From the NCBI GenBank assembly GCA_035293845.1, contig DATGMB010000124.1, positions 1 to 24,979 on the forward strand: a stretch of 24,979 bases of DNA. The letters run 5' to 3'. The DNA is from DATGMB01 sp035293845 (lineage in GTDB: Bacteria; Acidobacteriota; Terriglobia; Bryobacterales; Bryobacteraceae). The translations under genes and the position numbers were made by a program. Positions 14,618 to 22,860 of this stretch are shown here, piece after piece; the first letter of the stretch is position 1, and each line of letters starts with the position of its first letter. The notes below the pieces were generated by a model. That model ran no database searches and was not told the DNA's origin. It was given only the letters and a program-made list of their open reading frames with translations.

Positions 14618-14842
14618 ATGGAAGTGCATTTCACCCCCGAACAGCTACAGCGGCTTTCCCAAATTGCGGCCCACGCCGGGGTCGATACCGAGCACCTAGT
14701 GAAGAACGCTGCCTTACGACTGCTGAAACAGGATGCGCAATTCCGTGAAGCTGTCCGCGAAGGTGTCGCTGCCGCGGACCAAGGGGACGTGATTGACGAT
14801 GAGGAAGTGCGCCTTTGGCTGGAGGAGCAGGAACGCTCCTGA
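14618..14842 (+). CDS. antitoxin of a ParDE/RelBE-like module
   Basis: A 74-aa protein. The N-terminal half, MEVHFTPEQLQRLSQIA...TEHLVKNAALRLL, resembles a short ribbon-helix-helix-like DNA-binding unit. The C-terminal REGVAAADQGDVIDDEEVRLWLEE is the acidic tail typical of antitoxins paired with ParE/RelE toxins. GAAGG precedes the ATG by 5 nt. The stop TGA overlaps the toxin ATG by one base (TGATG), so translation is coupled. It is unlike the antitoxin at 4915, so this is an independent module and not a duplicate. Confidence 0.82.
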   Translation: MEVHFTPEQLQRLSQIAAHAGVDTEHLVKNAALRLLKQDAQFREAVREGVAAADQGDVIDDEEVRLWLEEQERS

Positions 14843-15120
14843 TGCGGATTCGCTGGACGACGCCCGCCCTCAACGACCTTAAAGCCATTTCCCGCCGCAT
14901 TGAGCAACAGCGCAACCTGACGACAGCCAACCGTGTCTGCCGCCACATTTATGACTCTATCCAAACCCTACGACGACATCCGCACACAGGCAGACCTGGC
15001 GCCGAAGAGGGGACGCGCGAACTCGTAATTACCAAATCGCCCTATATCGTGATTTACCGGCTGCAGCCGGGAGCCGTTCAGGTCCTCCGCATCTGGCATG
15101 GCGCTCAGGACTGGTATTAG
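14842..15120 (+). CDS. ParE/RelE-superfamily toxin
   Basis: A 92-aa protein. RIRWTTPALNDLKAISRRIEQQ is the N-terminal strand and helix. IYDSIQTLRRHPHTGRPGAEEGTREL is the conserved middle, with the HPxxGRPG loop. ITKSPYIVIYRLQPGAVQVLRIWHGAQDW is the C-terminal sheet with the basic/His end common in ParE/RelE. The target (gyrase or ribosome-bound mRNA) is not decided by sequence. It is intact and coupled to the antitoxin. The following 102 bp before the zinc-ribbon gene show nothing recognisable. Confidence 0.88.
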   Translation: MRIRWTTPALNDLKAISRRIEQQRNLTTANRVCRHIYDSIQTLRRHPHTGRPGAEEGTRELVITKSPYIVIYRLQPGAVQVLRIWHGAQDWY

Positions 15121-15222
15121 AGCATTCCCCCTGCCGCTTTTCACGATTTTACGGAGGCGCCGTGACACTGCCAGCCAAGAGAATTCTGCGTCCTTTTGCT
15201 TCCCGGTCTCTCTGCGCGTCGC

Positions 15223-15537
15223 CTACCCCGGGCAGATTTCCGTAAACTCCAGCTTCAGCAGGCTCCCGCACTTCCCGCACACCACCGATCCATCCTCGGC
15301 CATCCAGACCGAAGTCGAATCGCAGCGGGCGCAGGCGGCGGTGGGATCGGTGGCGTCAGGCGGCGGATCGGGCGGCAGCACTCCGGAGAGCGTGCCGCCC
15401 GCCGCCTGCGTCTCCGGTTCGAAGGTCGCTCCGCACGCCGAACAGACGTGGTTGAAGCAGCAGTTCGGCGTGCAACTGTAGAAGACCTCGCCCGATCCGC
15501 AGACCGGGCAGGCCAACTGGAGCTTGCGGGCGCGCAC
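15223..15537 (-). CDS. zinc-ribbon protein, unknown role
   Basis: A 104-aa protein with several Cys pairs: CPVC near residue 10, an unusual CTPNCC cluster, CSAC near 32-35, and C-terminal CARC and CGKC. They form two likely zinc ribbons joined by a Pro/Asp-rich linker (about residues 45-66). There is no signal peptide. The GTG start shares one base with the stop of the upstream isomerase gene (TAGTG), so translation is coupled. Its function cannot be told; zinc ribbons mostly bind nucleic acids or proteins. Confidence 0.75.
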   Translation of the reverse strand: MRARKLQLACPVCGSGEVFYSCTPNCCFNHVCSACGATFEPETQAAGGTLSGVLPPDPPPDATDPTAACARCDSTSVWMAEDGSVVCGKCGSLLKLEFTEICPG

Positions 15538-16538
15538 TACTTCGAGGCAGCCGGTTTCACCGCCGGCGGCACGGTGGCTGCCGGGGCGGCGGCGGGCGCG
15601 GGCCCGAAGAAGTCGGGGTCGAACGTCACACCGGCCTTCTTTTCCATATCGCTCAGCGCCTTCTGCGCCATTTCCGGACGCATCTTCTTTTCGACATCCG
15701 GGCGGACATCCTCGAAGCTTTTCACCGCTTCCAGCCGGATGATGTGATAGCCGAACTGCGTTTTGACGGGCTCGCTGATCTCGCCGACTTTCAGCTTGAA
15801 GGCCGCTTCCTCGAACTGCGGCACCATCTGGTTGTGATGGAAGAAGCCCAGATCGCCGCCGTTGGCGCCGGAGCCGCTGTCGTCGGATTCGGAACGGGCG
15901 AGGTCCTCGAAGCTCGCGCCGCCCTTCAGCTTCTTTTCAATCTCCTGCGCCTTCGCCAGCGCTTCCTCCTCGGTCAGATCCTTCTCGCCCGGCTTGACGG
16001 GCAGCGGGGAGCCCTTCATCCGGATCAGGATATGGCGGGCGCGGATCTGTTCGAATTCCTTGAGGTGGTCGTCGTAATATTTGCGCACCTCGGCGTCCGT
16101 GAACTTGGCGTCTTTGCCGAGCGCATCGTAGGTGATGCCGGCCAGAATGTTGGCGTTCTGGAAGTGGATCTGCGTCTGGTAGGACGGCGCCTCATCCAGC
16201 TTGCGGCGCTTGCCCTCCTCGGAAAGCAGCAGAATCTTCGACAGATTTTCGGCAAATTGCCGCCGCCCGTTGCCGCGGGCCGCATTCTGGTACTGCGCCG
16301 GGAGCGTGGCGATGATCTGTTCGAACTGCGCGGCGGTGATCTTCTGGTCCCCGACCGTGATAATGACCTTATCCGGCGGCACGTTGGGCAACACCGCGGG
16401 AGGCGGGGGCGGAACCGTCGAAACCGTCACGGTAGGCTTCGGAACGGGCGTCGCCTGAACCGGCGCGGGATGGACAGGAGGAGTTTGCGCCAGCAAACAC
16501 GCTGCCGGGCACACCAGGAGCATACTGCGGAAAAACAT
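15537..16538 (-). CDS. PpiC/SurA-like peptidyl-prolyl isomerase, exported
   Basis: A 333-aa protein with a signal peptide (MFFRSMLLVCPAACLLAQ), a Pro/Val-rich linker (about 19-55), an N-terminal chaperone-like helical region (about 56-150) and a PPIC domain (about 165-270). The PPIC domain is marked by ARHILIRM, ASFEDLARSESDD, NGGDLGFF, FKLKVGEISEPVKT and GYHIIRLE. The C-terminus is an Ala/Pro tail. Such parvulins help fold secreted or outer-membrane proteins. The frame is open to a GTG at 16574, but the ATG at 16538 (or 16541) gives the normal signal peptide; TATCAT (16548-16553, minus strand) lies 9 nt before 16538. It is the first gene of a two-gene operon with the zinc-ribbon protein and is related in type to the lipoprotein at 11754. 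Confidence 0.87.
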   Translation of the reverse strand: MFFRSMLLVCPAACLLAQTPPVHPAPVQATPVPKPTVTVSTVPPPPPAVLPNVPPDKVIITVGDQKITAAQFEQIIATLPAQYQNAARGNGRRQFAENLSKILLLSEEGKRRKLDEAPSYQTQIHFQNANILAGITYDALGKDAKFTDAEVRKYYDDHLKEFEQIRARHILIRMKGSPLPVKPGEKDLTEEEALAKAQEIEKKLKGGASFEDLARSESDDSGSGANGGDLGFFHHNQMVPQFEEAAFKLKVGEISEPVKTQFGYHIIRLEAVKSFEDVRPDVEKKMRPEMAQKALSDMEKKAGVTFDPDFFGPAPAAAPAATVPPAVKPAASK

Positions 16539-16547
16539 CATTCCCCT

Positions 16548-16599
16548 ATGATATCCCAACGTGCCGTTTGGCACCGCCCGCCGCGGTTTCTGTTACTAT
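16548..16599. promoter_or_regulatory. divergent promoter region with palindrome GTGCCGTTTGGCAC
   Basis: TATCAT (minus, 16548-16553) and TACTAT (plus, 16594-16599) are each 9 nt from the start codons they serve. Between them lies a perfect 5+4+5 palindrome (16561-16574), which covers the -35 zone of both promoters. It is a plausible operator for joint control of the isomerase and the Asp-box gene. Confidence 0.45.
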
Positions 16600-16608
16600 T
16601 CCCTATCT

Positions 16609-19600
16609 ATGCACCGCTTCCGTCTTGCCCTGCTTCTGGCCGCGCCCCTGCTCCTGGCGCAGCAGCCCGATCCGCTCTCGCAGCTTCGTTTCCGCCTGGT
16701 CGGCCCGCTGCGCGGCGGACGGGTCGTCGCCGTCTCCGGCGTTCCGTCGCAGCCCAATACCTATTATTTCGGCAGCGTGGGCGGGGGCGTGTGGAAGACC
16801 ACGGACTCGGGCACGTCCTGGGTCAACGTCTCGGACGGCTTCTTCAAGACCTCATCGGTGGGCGCCATCGCGGTCGCCGATTCCGACCCCAACATCATTT
16901 ATGTGGGGATGGGCGAAGCCTGCGTGCGCGGCAATGCCTCGAACGGCGATGGCGTCTATAAATCGGTCGATGGCGGCAAGACCTGGAAGCACATGGGCCT
17001 GGCGGACACGTACCACATCGGCCACGTCCTGATTCATCCGAAGAATCCCGATATCGTTTACGTGGCCGCGCTGGGCCACCTCTGGGGCCCCAACGATGAG
17101 CGCGGCGTCTACCGCTCGACCGATGGCGGCGCCACCTGGAAGCAGGTCCTCACCCGCGGACGCGACGCCGGCGCCGTGGACCTCGCCTTCGACCCCTCGA
17201 ACCCGCGCGTCATCTACGCCGCGTTCTGGCAGGTGCGCCGCAGCCCGTACCACTTCGATAGCGGCGGCCCCGGCTCCGGCCTTTTCAAATCCACCGACGG
17301 CGGCGACACCTGGACCGACATTTCGCGCAACCCCGGCCTGCCCAAAGGCGTGCTGGGCCGCATCGGCGTCACCGTTTCGCCGGCCAATCCCGAGCGCGTG
17401 TGGGCCATCGTCGAAGCGCAGGACGGCGGCGTCTTCCGCTCCGATAACGCCGGCCGCACCTGGACCAAGACCAACGACCAGAGCATCCTGCGGCAGCGCG
17501 CCTGGTATTACTCCCACATCTTCGCCGACCCGAAGTCCGCGGACACGGTCTACGCCCTCAACGTCGGCTCGTACAAATCCATCGACGGCGGCCGCACCTG
17601 GCAGGCCTTCCGCCCGCCGCACGGCGATAACCACGATCTCTGGATCGCGCCCGACAATCCCGAACGCATGATCCTCTCCAACGACGGCGGCGCGACCGTC
17701 ACCAGCGATGGCGGCCACACCTGGTCGAGCATCATGAATCAGCCCACCGCGCAGTTCTACCGCGTGGCGCTCGATAACGACTTCCCGTACCACATCTACG
17801 GCGCGCAGCAGGACAATACCACCGTGCGCACCGCCAGCCGCACCGCGGGCTTCGGCATCACGGAAGCCGACTGGTACGACGTGGGCGGCGGCGAAAGCGG
17901 CTGGATTGCGCCTGACCCGCGCGACTCCGAGGTCGTTTACGCGGGCTCCTACGACGGCCTCATCACCCGCCAGGACCACCGCACCGGCCAGATGCGCGAC
18001 ATCAACGCCTGGCCCGATAACACCATGGGCTACGGCGTCGAAGCGATGAAGTACCGGTTCCAGTGGAGCTACCCGATCGCGTTTTCGCCGCACGACCCCA
18101 AGACGCTGTACATCGGCGCGCAGGTGCTCCTGAAGTCCACCAACGAAGGCCAAAGCTGGGAGCCGATCAGCCCCGACCTGACGCGCAACGATAAATCGAA
18201 GATGGGCACCTCCGGCGGGCCGATCACGCAGGACAACACCAGCATCGAGTATTACTGCACCATCTTCACCTTCATGGAATCGCCGGTGGCGAAGGGCGTG
18301 ATCTGGGTCGGCTCCGACGACGGCCTGGTCCATGTAACGCGCGATGGCGGCAAGACCTGGGCCAACGTGACCCCGAAGGACATGCCGGAGTGGATCCAGA
18401 TCAACTCGATCGATGCCTCCCCGCACGACCCCGGCACCGCGTATGTCGCGGCCACCATGTACAAGTCGGACGACTTCCGCCCGTTCCTGTACAAGACGAC
18501 CGATTACGGCAAGACCTGGAAGAAGATCGTCAACGGCATCCCAGCCAATCACTTTACGCGCGTCATCCGCGAGGACCCCAACCGCAAGGGCCTGCTGGTC
18601 GCCGGCACGGAATTCGGCCTCTACATCTCTTATGACGATGGCGAAAACTGGAAGCCGTTCAATCTGAACCTGCCGGTCACGCCGATCGCCGATCTGGCTT
18701 TCCAGAAGCGCGACAAGGAACTCGTGGTGGCGACGCAGGGCCGCGCGTTCTACGTGCTCGACGATGTGCCGCTCCTCTATCAGCTCAACGACGGCATCAA
18801 GACGCAGGACGCCCACCTCTTCCAGCCCAAGGACACCTACCGCTTCGGCGGCGGGCGCGGGTTCGGCGGCGGCGGGCGCGGCGCGGTGACCGCGGGCGAG
18901 AACCCGCCGGGCGGCGCGGTGGTCTATTACTGGCTGAAAGACCGTCCGCAGGGGGAAATTACGCTCGAATTCCTGGATAGCGCCGGCAAATTGGTGAAGA
19001 AATTCTCCAGCCGCGAAGCGCCGCGCCCGGCCGCGTCCGCCGGCGAGGAGGGCGGGGAGGAAGGCTTCTTCGCTCCGCCGCCCGCGCGGCTTCCGGCGCA
19101 GGCCGGGATGAACAAGTTCGTCTGGAACCTGCGGTATCCGGACGCCACCAGCTTCCCCGGTCTGATCATGTGGGCCGGCAGCGTCACGGGTCCGCGCGTC
19201 GCGCCCGGCAAATACCAGGTGCGGTTGACGGTCAACGGCGAGTCACAGACGCAGCCGTTCGAGGTCCTCAAGGACCCGCGCCTTTCGACGACGCCCGAAG
19301 ACTACGCCAGGCAGGTGACGCTCGCGCTGCAGATTCGCGACAAGCTCTCCGAGACGAACCAGGGCGTGATCCGCATCCGCGAAGTCCGCAAGCAGCTCGA
19401 AGATTATACGAAGCGCAGCGACAAGCGCGTGGCCGATGCCGCGAAGGCGCTTTCCGATAAGCTGACGGCCGTCGAAGAGGAGCTGTACCAGACCAAAAAC
19501 CGCGCCAGCGAGGACCCGCTGAACTATCCGATCAAGCTGAACAATAAGCTGGCGCACCTGCTGGGTGTAGTCTCCGGCGGCGACTACCAGCCGACGTCGC

Positions 19601-19764
19601 AATCGTATATGGTGTACGAGGATCTGGCGACGCGCGTAAACGCACAACTCAAGGCGTTGAACGGGCTGCTGACGAGCGACTTGGCGGCGTTCAACAAGCT
19701 GATCCACGATGCGAACGTGCCGGCGGTGGAAGCGCCGAAGGCCGTGGGCGAGGCGCGGCCGTAA
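16609..19764 (+). CDS. large secreted Asp-box (BNR/VPS10-sortilin-like) beta-propeller protein
   Basis: A 1051-aa protein with signal peptide MHRFRLALLLAAPLLLAQ. Between residues about 64 and 682 there are at least eleven Asp-box motifs of type S-x-D-x-G-x-T-W, for example TTDSGTSW, SVDGGKTW, STDGGATW, STDGGDTW, SIDGGRTW and SYDDGENW; these mark blades of one or two beta-propellers. A Gly/Arg-rich stretch (about 746-760) links to a C-terminal part with an Ig-like strand set (NKFVWNLRYPD) and a helical tail (about 900-1040). Relatives are often annotated as glycosyl hydrolases or sortilin-like, but catalytic residues are not evident, so ligand binding outside the cell is the safer reading. The ATG at 16609 lies 9 nt after TACTAT. 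Confidence 0.85.
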   Translation: MHRFRLALLLAAPLLLAQQPDPLSQLRFRLVGPLRGGRVVAVSGVPSQPNTYYFGSVGGGVWKTTDSGTSWVNVSDGFFKTSSVGAIAVADSDPNIIYVGMGEACVRGNASNGDGVYKSVDGGKTWKHMGLADTYHIGHVLIHPKNPDIVYVAALGHLWGPNDERGVYRSTDGGATWKQVLTRGRDAGAVDLAFDPSNPRVIYAAFWQVRRSPYHFDSGGPGSGLFKSTDGGDTWTDISRNPGLPKGVLGRIGVTVSPANPERVWAIVEAQDGGVFRSDNAGRTWTKTNDQSILRQRAWYYSHIFADPKSADTVYALNVGSYKSIDGGRTWQAFRPPHGDNHDLWIAPDNPERMILSNDGGATVTSDGGHTWSSIMNQPTAQFYRVALDNDFPYHIYGAQQDNTTVRTASRTAGFGITEADWYDVGGGESGWIAPDPRDSEVVYAGSYDGLITRQDHRTGQMRDINAWPDNTMGYGVEAMKYRFQWSYPIAFSPHDPKTLYIGAQVLLKSTNEGQSWEPISPDLTRNDKSKMGTSGGPITQDNTSIEYYCTIFTFMESPVAKGVIWVGSDDGLVHVTRDGGKTWANVTPKDMPEWIQINSIDASPHDPGTAYVAATMYKSDDFRPFLYKTTDYGKTWKKIVNGIPANHFTRVIREDPNRKGLLVAGTEFGLYISYDDGENWKPFNLNLPVTPIADLAFQKRDKELVVATQGRAFYVLDDVPLLYQLNDGIKTQDAHLFQPKDTYRFGGGRGFGGGGRGAVTAGENPPGGAVVYYWLKDRPQGEITLEFLDSAGKLVKKFSSREAPRPAASAGEEGGEEGFFAPPPARLPAQAGMNKFVWNLRYPDATSFPGLIMWAGSVTGPRVAPGKYQVRLTVNGESQTQPFEVLKDPRLSTTPEDYARQVTLALQIRDKLSETNQGVIRIREVRKQLEDYTKRSDKRVADAAKALSDKLTAVEEELYQTKNRASEDPLNYPIKLNNKLAHLLGVVSGGDYQPTSQSYMVYEDLATRVNAQLKALNGLLTSDLAAFNKLIHDANVPAVEAPKAVGEARP

Positions 19765-19820
19765 AGGCTGTTAACCTTCTCCCGCCCCACCCGTAATTAC
19801 CGGCAGAAAGGAGCAGTACG

Positions 19821-20666
19821 ATGCGGATTCTGCTGGTGGGATTACTCGTTTTTAGCGCGGCGGCGGCGCAGCCGGCGCGAAAGGGAGAGGCGGCCGCGCG
19901 GCCGCCGGCCGCCGAGCCGGACGCGCAGCGGACCCGGGCCGAGTTGAACGAACTGCTCGGGCGCTATCCGCCCACGGTACGGAACGTGCTGGCCGTGGAC
20001 CCCTCGCTGCTCGGCAACCAGGCGTTTCTCGAGCCGTATCCGGCGCTGGCCGGCTTCCTCGAGCAGCACCCGGAAGTGGCGCGGAACGCCGCGTATTATG
20101 TGGGCGAGAGCGGCGGACCCCGGTTCGGTGTAAGCCCCGAGGAGCGCGCGGCCGAGTCGTGGAGGGAGGTCATGGGCGGCTTGGCGGTGCTGCTCGCTTT
20201 CGCTTTAAGCGCGGGCCTGTTCGTCTGGCTGATCCGGACGTTGATCGATTCCCGCCGCTGGAAGCATCTGGCGAAGGTGCAGGCCGAGGCGCATACCAAA
20301 CTGCTCGACCGCTTCACCAGCAATGACGAACTGCTCGCCTATATCCAATCGCCCGCGGGCGCGAAGTTCCTCGAAGGCGCGCCGGTCTCGCTCGATGCCG
20401 GGCCGCGCAGCGTCGCCGCGCCGATGAGCCGGATTCTGTGGTCCGTGCAGGGTGGCGTGGTGCTGATTGCCGCGGGCATCGGGCTGGCATTCATCCGGGT
20501 TCCCGGCGCTCAGGACGGCACACCGCTCCAGGCCATGAGCATCCTCGCCATCGCGTTGGGCGTCGGATTCCTCGTCTCGGCGCTGATCTCGTACTTCATT
20601 TCGCGCCGGCTCGGGCTCATTGAACCGCGTGCCGCCGTGGCGCAACGCGTGCTGCCGGGAGTGTAA
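19821..20666 (+). CDS. membrane protein with exported N-terminal domain, unknown, first gene of the ECF sigma operon
   Basis: A 281-aa protein. A signal peptide (about 1-16) is followed by an exported region of about 100 residues with helical repeats (RAELNELLGRYPPTVRNVLAVDPSLL and FLEQHPEVARNAAYYV). Then come three hydrophobic segments at about 117-138, 208-228 and 235-256, with a roughly 65-residue cytoplasmic loop after the first. No named domain was recognised. AAAGGAG lies 8 nt before the ATG. It precedes the sigma factor by 5 nt, so it is co-transcribed and may be the sensor or output of that system. Confidence 0.72.
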   Translation: MRILLVGLLVFSAAAAQPARKGEAAARPPAAEPDAQRTRAELNELLGRYPPTVRNVLAVDPSLLGNQAFLEPYPALAGFLEQHPEVARNAAYYVGESGGPRFGVSPEERAAESWREVMGGLAVLLAFALSAGLFVWLIRTLIDSRRWKHLAKVQAEAHTKLLDRFTSNDELLAYIQSPAGAKFLEGAPVSLDAGPRSVAAPMSRILWSVQGGVVLIAAGIGLAFIRVPGAQDGTPLQAMSILAIALGVGFLVSALISYFISRRLGLIEPRAAVAQRVLPGV

Positions 20667-20671
20667 GCCGT

Positions 20672-21223
20672 ATGACTCGTGAAACCGCCATCAACGATGT
20701 CCGCGGCGAAGACGCCGCGGCGGAATTCGCGATGGACGAGCAGACCTTCCGCGGCTTCTACGAGCGCAACGCGCGCGGCCTCTGGGCCTACCTGGCGCGC
20801 ACGACCGGCGACCGCGCGCTGGCCGACGATCTGCTCCAGGAAACCTTCTACCGCTTCCTGCGCGCCGGGGCGGCGTATGAAAGCGACCAGCACCGCCGCA
20901 ATTCGCTGTACCGCATCGCGACCAACCTGGCGGCCGACGAGCGCCGCCGCCGCGCGGTCCGTGCGCCCGCGGGGGAGATCGAAGGCGTGGCCGCGAACTC
21001 GGGCGCTGCCGCCGAACGCACGGCCGACCTCAGCCGCGCCCTCGCGCAGCTCAAGCCGCGCGAGAGGGCGATGCTGTGGATGGCCTACGCGGAGGGCGCG
21101 ACGCACCGCGAGATCGCGCGGATTCTGGGCGTCGAGGCCGCCAGCCTGAAGCCGCTGCTGTTCCGCGCGCGGCGCAAGCTGGCCGCCCTGCTCGGTGGAA
21201 AAGACCTCGGAGGGAAATCATGA
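20672..21223 (+). CDS. ECF-type RNA polymerase sigma factor
   Basis: A 183-aa protein. Region 2 (about 25-95) contains YERNARGLWAYLARTTGD, the DDLLQETFYRFLR core-binding helix and the YRIATNLAADERRRR -10-recognition segment. Region 4 (about 118-172) is a helix-turn-helix with LKPRERAMLWMAYAEG and THREIARILGVEAASLKPLLFRARRKL. It directs RNA polymerase to alternative promoters. Its stop overlaps the anti-sigma ATG (ATGA). Its target promoters in this window are not known. Confidence 0.92.
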   Translation: MTRETAINDVRGEDAAAEFAMDEQTFRGFYERNARGLWAYLARTTGDRALADDLLQETFYRFLRAGAAYESDQHRRNSLYRIATNLAADERRRRAVRAPAGEIEGVAANSGAAAERTADLSRALAQLKPRERAMLWMAYAEGATHREIARILGVEAASLKPLLFRARRKLAALLGGKDLGGKS

Positions 21224-21687
21224 AACCGCCCGAGTGCCAATGGGAATCGGAAGTTCTGGCCGCCGTTCTCGAATCGCGCTGGCCGGAGCGGGCAGAGACC
21301 GAATTGCGTGAGCACGCCGCCGCGTGTCCGGTCTGCGCGGAAGTGGCGGCGGTGGCCGCGGTCCTCGCAACGGATCGCGAAGATCTGCGCTCGCTTGCGG
21401 CGCTGCCCGATGCCGGCCGCGTCTGGTGGCGGGCGCAGTGGCGCGCGCGCTGCGAGGCGGCCGCCGTCGCGGGCCGTCCCATCACCGCCGCGCAGGTGCT
21501 GGCCCTCGCGTGCGCGGCCGGCTTGACGGGCGCGTGCTTCGGCGCGACCTCGGAGTGGTTCCAGGCCGCCTTGCGCGAATTCAGCGTTCCGCCCCTGCTG
21601 GCGGAACACGCGGTGCTGGCCCTGGCGATCGCGGCTTTCCTGGTGCTGCTCCCGGCGGCGGTGCTGGCGGCGATCTGGCGGGATTAG
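21220..21687 (+). CDS. zinc-binding anti-sigma factor, membrane-bound
   Basis: A 155-aa protein. The N-terminal soluble part has the ZAS-type HxxxCxxC motif (H32, C36, C39 in REHAAACPVC), which holds zinc and binds the sigma factor. Two hydrophobic segments follow at about 88-107 and 130-152. The GGAGGGAAA ribosome site and 4-nt overlap with the sigma gene show coupled translation. It presumably keeps the sigma factor at the membrane until an envelope signal is sensed. Its stop overlaps the convergent ArsC-like gene by 3-4 bp. Confidence 0.87.
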   Translation: MKPPECQWESEVLAAVLESRWPERAETELREHAAACPVCAEVAAVAAVLATDREDLRSLAALPDAGRVWWRAQWRARCEAAAVAGRPITAAQVLALACAAGLTGACFGATSEWFQAALREFSVPPLLAEHAVLALAIAAFLVLLPAAVLAAIWRD

Positions 21688-22046
21688 CGGGCGCCCGCTT
21701 CCGCCGCCATGTCCTTCCAGGCCGCCTCGTCCTGCCCCACGCTGAGCCGCCTGGCGCCGCGCACCAGCGGCAGGCGCAGCAGCTTCGGCTCGCGCTCGAT
21801 GCGCTGCAGCATCTCGGCATCCGTCACCTTCAGATACTTCAAGCCGGCGTCCGCATAGGCGGGGCCTTCCGTATCGAGCAGCGCCGCCAGGCCGAAGCGC
21901 TCGATGAATCGCCGGATCTCTCCGGGCGCCATGGGTTTCTGCTTCAGATCCACGAATTGTATGGGGATGCGCCGCTCCTTGAAGAAGCGTTCGGCGGCGC
22001 GCGTGGCCGGCGAGTTCTTGACGCCGAAGATCTGAACATTGGTCAC
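21684..22046 (-). CDS. ArsC/Spx-family thioredoxin-fold protein lacking the catalytic cysteine
   Basis: A 120-aa protein with the ArsC/YffB/Spx layout: VQIFGVKNSPATRAAERFFKE, the IPIQFVDLKQKPMAPGEIRRFIERF strand-helix, a central helix and KLLRLPLVRGARRLSVGQDEAAW, where R of LPLVRG corresponds to the conserved Arg region. Where reductases have CxxxxR (for example KKCxDTRKA) this protein has KNSPATRAA, so the catalytic Cys is Ser, and there is no Cys anywhere in the chain. It therefore cannot act as a thiol arsenate reductase. A binding or adaptor role, as for Spx, is conceivable. The start is GTG at 22046. Confidence 0.78.
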   Translation of the reverse strand: MTNVQIFGVKNSPATRAAERFFKERRIPIQFVDLKQKPMAPGEIRRFIERFGLAALLDTEGPAYADAGLKYLKVTDAEMLQRIEREPKLLRLPLVRGARRLSVGQDEAAWKDMAAEAGAR

Positions 22047-22101
22047 CCCTCGATTGTGGCACCGTTGTTACACTGCGAAGGTTAAACTGCGAAAGACCGT
22101 C

Positions 22102-22860
22102 ATGCCCGCACTTCGCATTCTCGCTTTGCACGCGCATCCGGACGATGCCGAGGTCCTGGCCGGCGGCACGCTGGCCCTGCTGGCCGCCCGCGGCCACTCC
22201 GTGACCGTCGCCACCTGCACGCCGGGGGATTGCGGCTCGCACGAACTCGGGCCCGAGGAGATTGCCCGCGTGCGGCGGGCCGAGGCGGTGAGGGCGGCGT
22301 CGCGGATCGGCGCGGCCTACCTGTGCCTCGAGATGTGCGACCTGGCCATCTTTGTCGACGACCCCTGCCGCCGCCTGGTGACTGACACGCTGCGCCGCAT
22401 GCGTCCGGATATTGTGCTCGCCGCCTCGCCCATCGATTATCATTGCGACCACGAGGCCGCCAGCGCCCTGGCGCGCGACGCCTGCTTTGCGGCCCCCGCG
22501 CCCAACTATCGAACCGGGAGCCCGCCCCTCGACGCTATCCCGCATCTCTATTTCATGGACCCGATCGGCGGCCGCGACCGGGAAAACCGCGTCGTCCTGC
22601 CCGATTTCGTGGTCGATGTCTCGCCGGTATTCGGGCAAAAAGTGGCTATGCTCGCCGACCACGCCAGCCAGCGCGAGTGGCTCCGGCGGCAGCACGGCGT
22701 GGACGATTACCTGGAGCAGATGGAGCACATGACGCGGGAACGGGGCGCGCTGGCCGGGTTCGATTACGGCGAGGGATTCCGGCAGTATCGCGGCCATCCC
22801 TACCCGCTCTCGCCTCTGCTGCAGGAGCTTCTGGCGGACACGATTGCCGCGCCGGCGTAA
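22102..22860 (+). CDS. LmbE/PIG-L-family N-acetylglucosaminyl deacetylase-like enzyme
   Basis: A 252-aa protein. The zinc site is plain: HAHPDDAE (residues 10-17, ligands H12 and D15) and HCDHEA (114-119, with H117 as a ligand). The Rossmann-like strand ILALHAHPDD and the VATCTPGDCGSH loop fit the family. Members deacetylate GlcNAc-linked molecules, including thiol precursors (MshB/BshB) and glycolipid precursors; the substrate here is unknown. The upstream region has a short tandem repeat (two copies of ACTGCGAA at 22073 and 22086) and a TAAACT box 13 nt before the ATG. The last 19 residues are encoded in one arm of a direct repeat whose second copy lies 1820 bp downstream. Confidence 0.87.
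   Translation: MPALRILALHAHPDDAEVLAGGTLALLAARGHSVTVATCTPGDCGSHELGPEEIARVRRAEAVRAASRIGAAYLCLEMCDLAIFVDDPCRRLVTDTLRRMRPDIVLAASPIDYHCDHEAASALARDACFAAPAPNYRTGSPPLDAIPHLYFMDPIGGRDRENRVVLPDFVVDVSPVFGQKVAMLADHASQREWLRRQHGVDDYLEQMEHMTRERGALAGFDYGEGFRQYRGHPYPLSPLLQELLADTIAAPA

Noticed and set aside
16852..18816. 654-codon antisense frame opposite the Asp-box protein
   Set aside because: Long minus-strand shadows are common at this GC content. The product shows no domain, and the plus-strand protein has eleven Asp-boxes.
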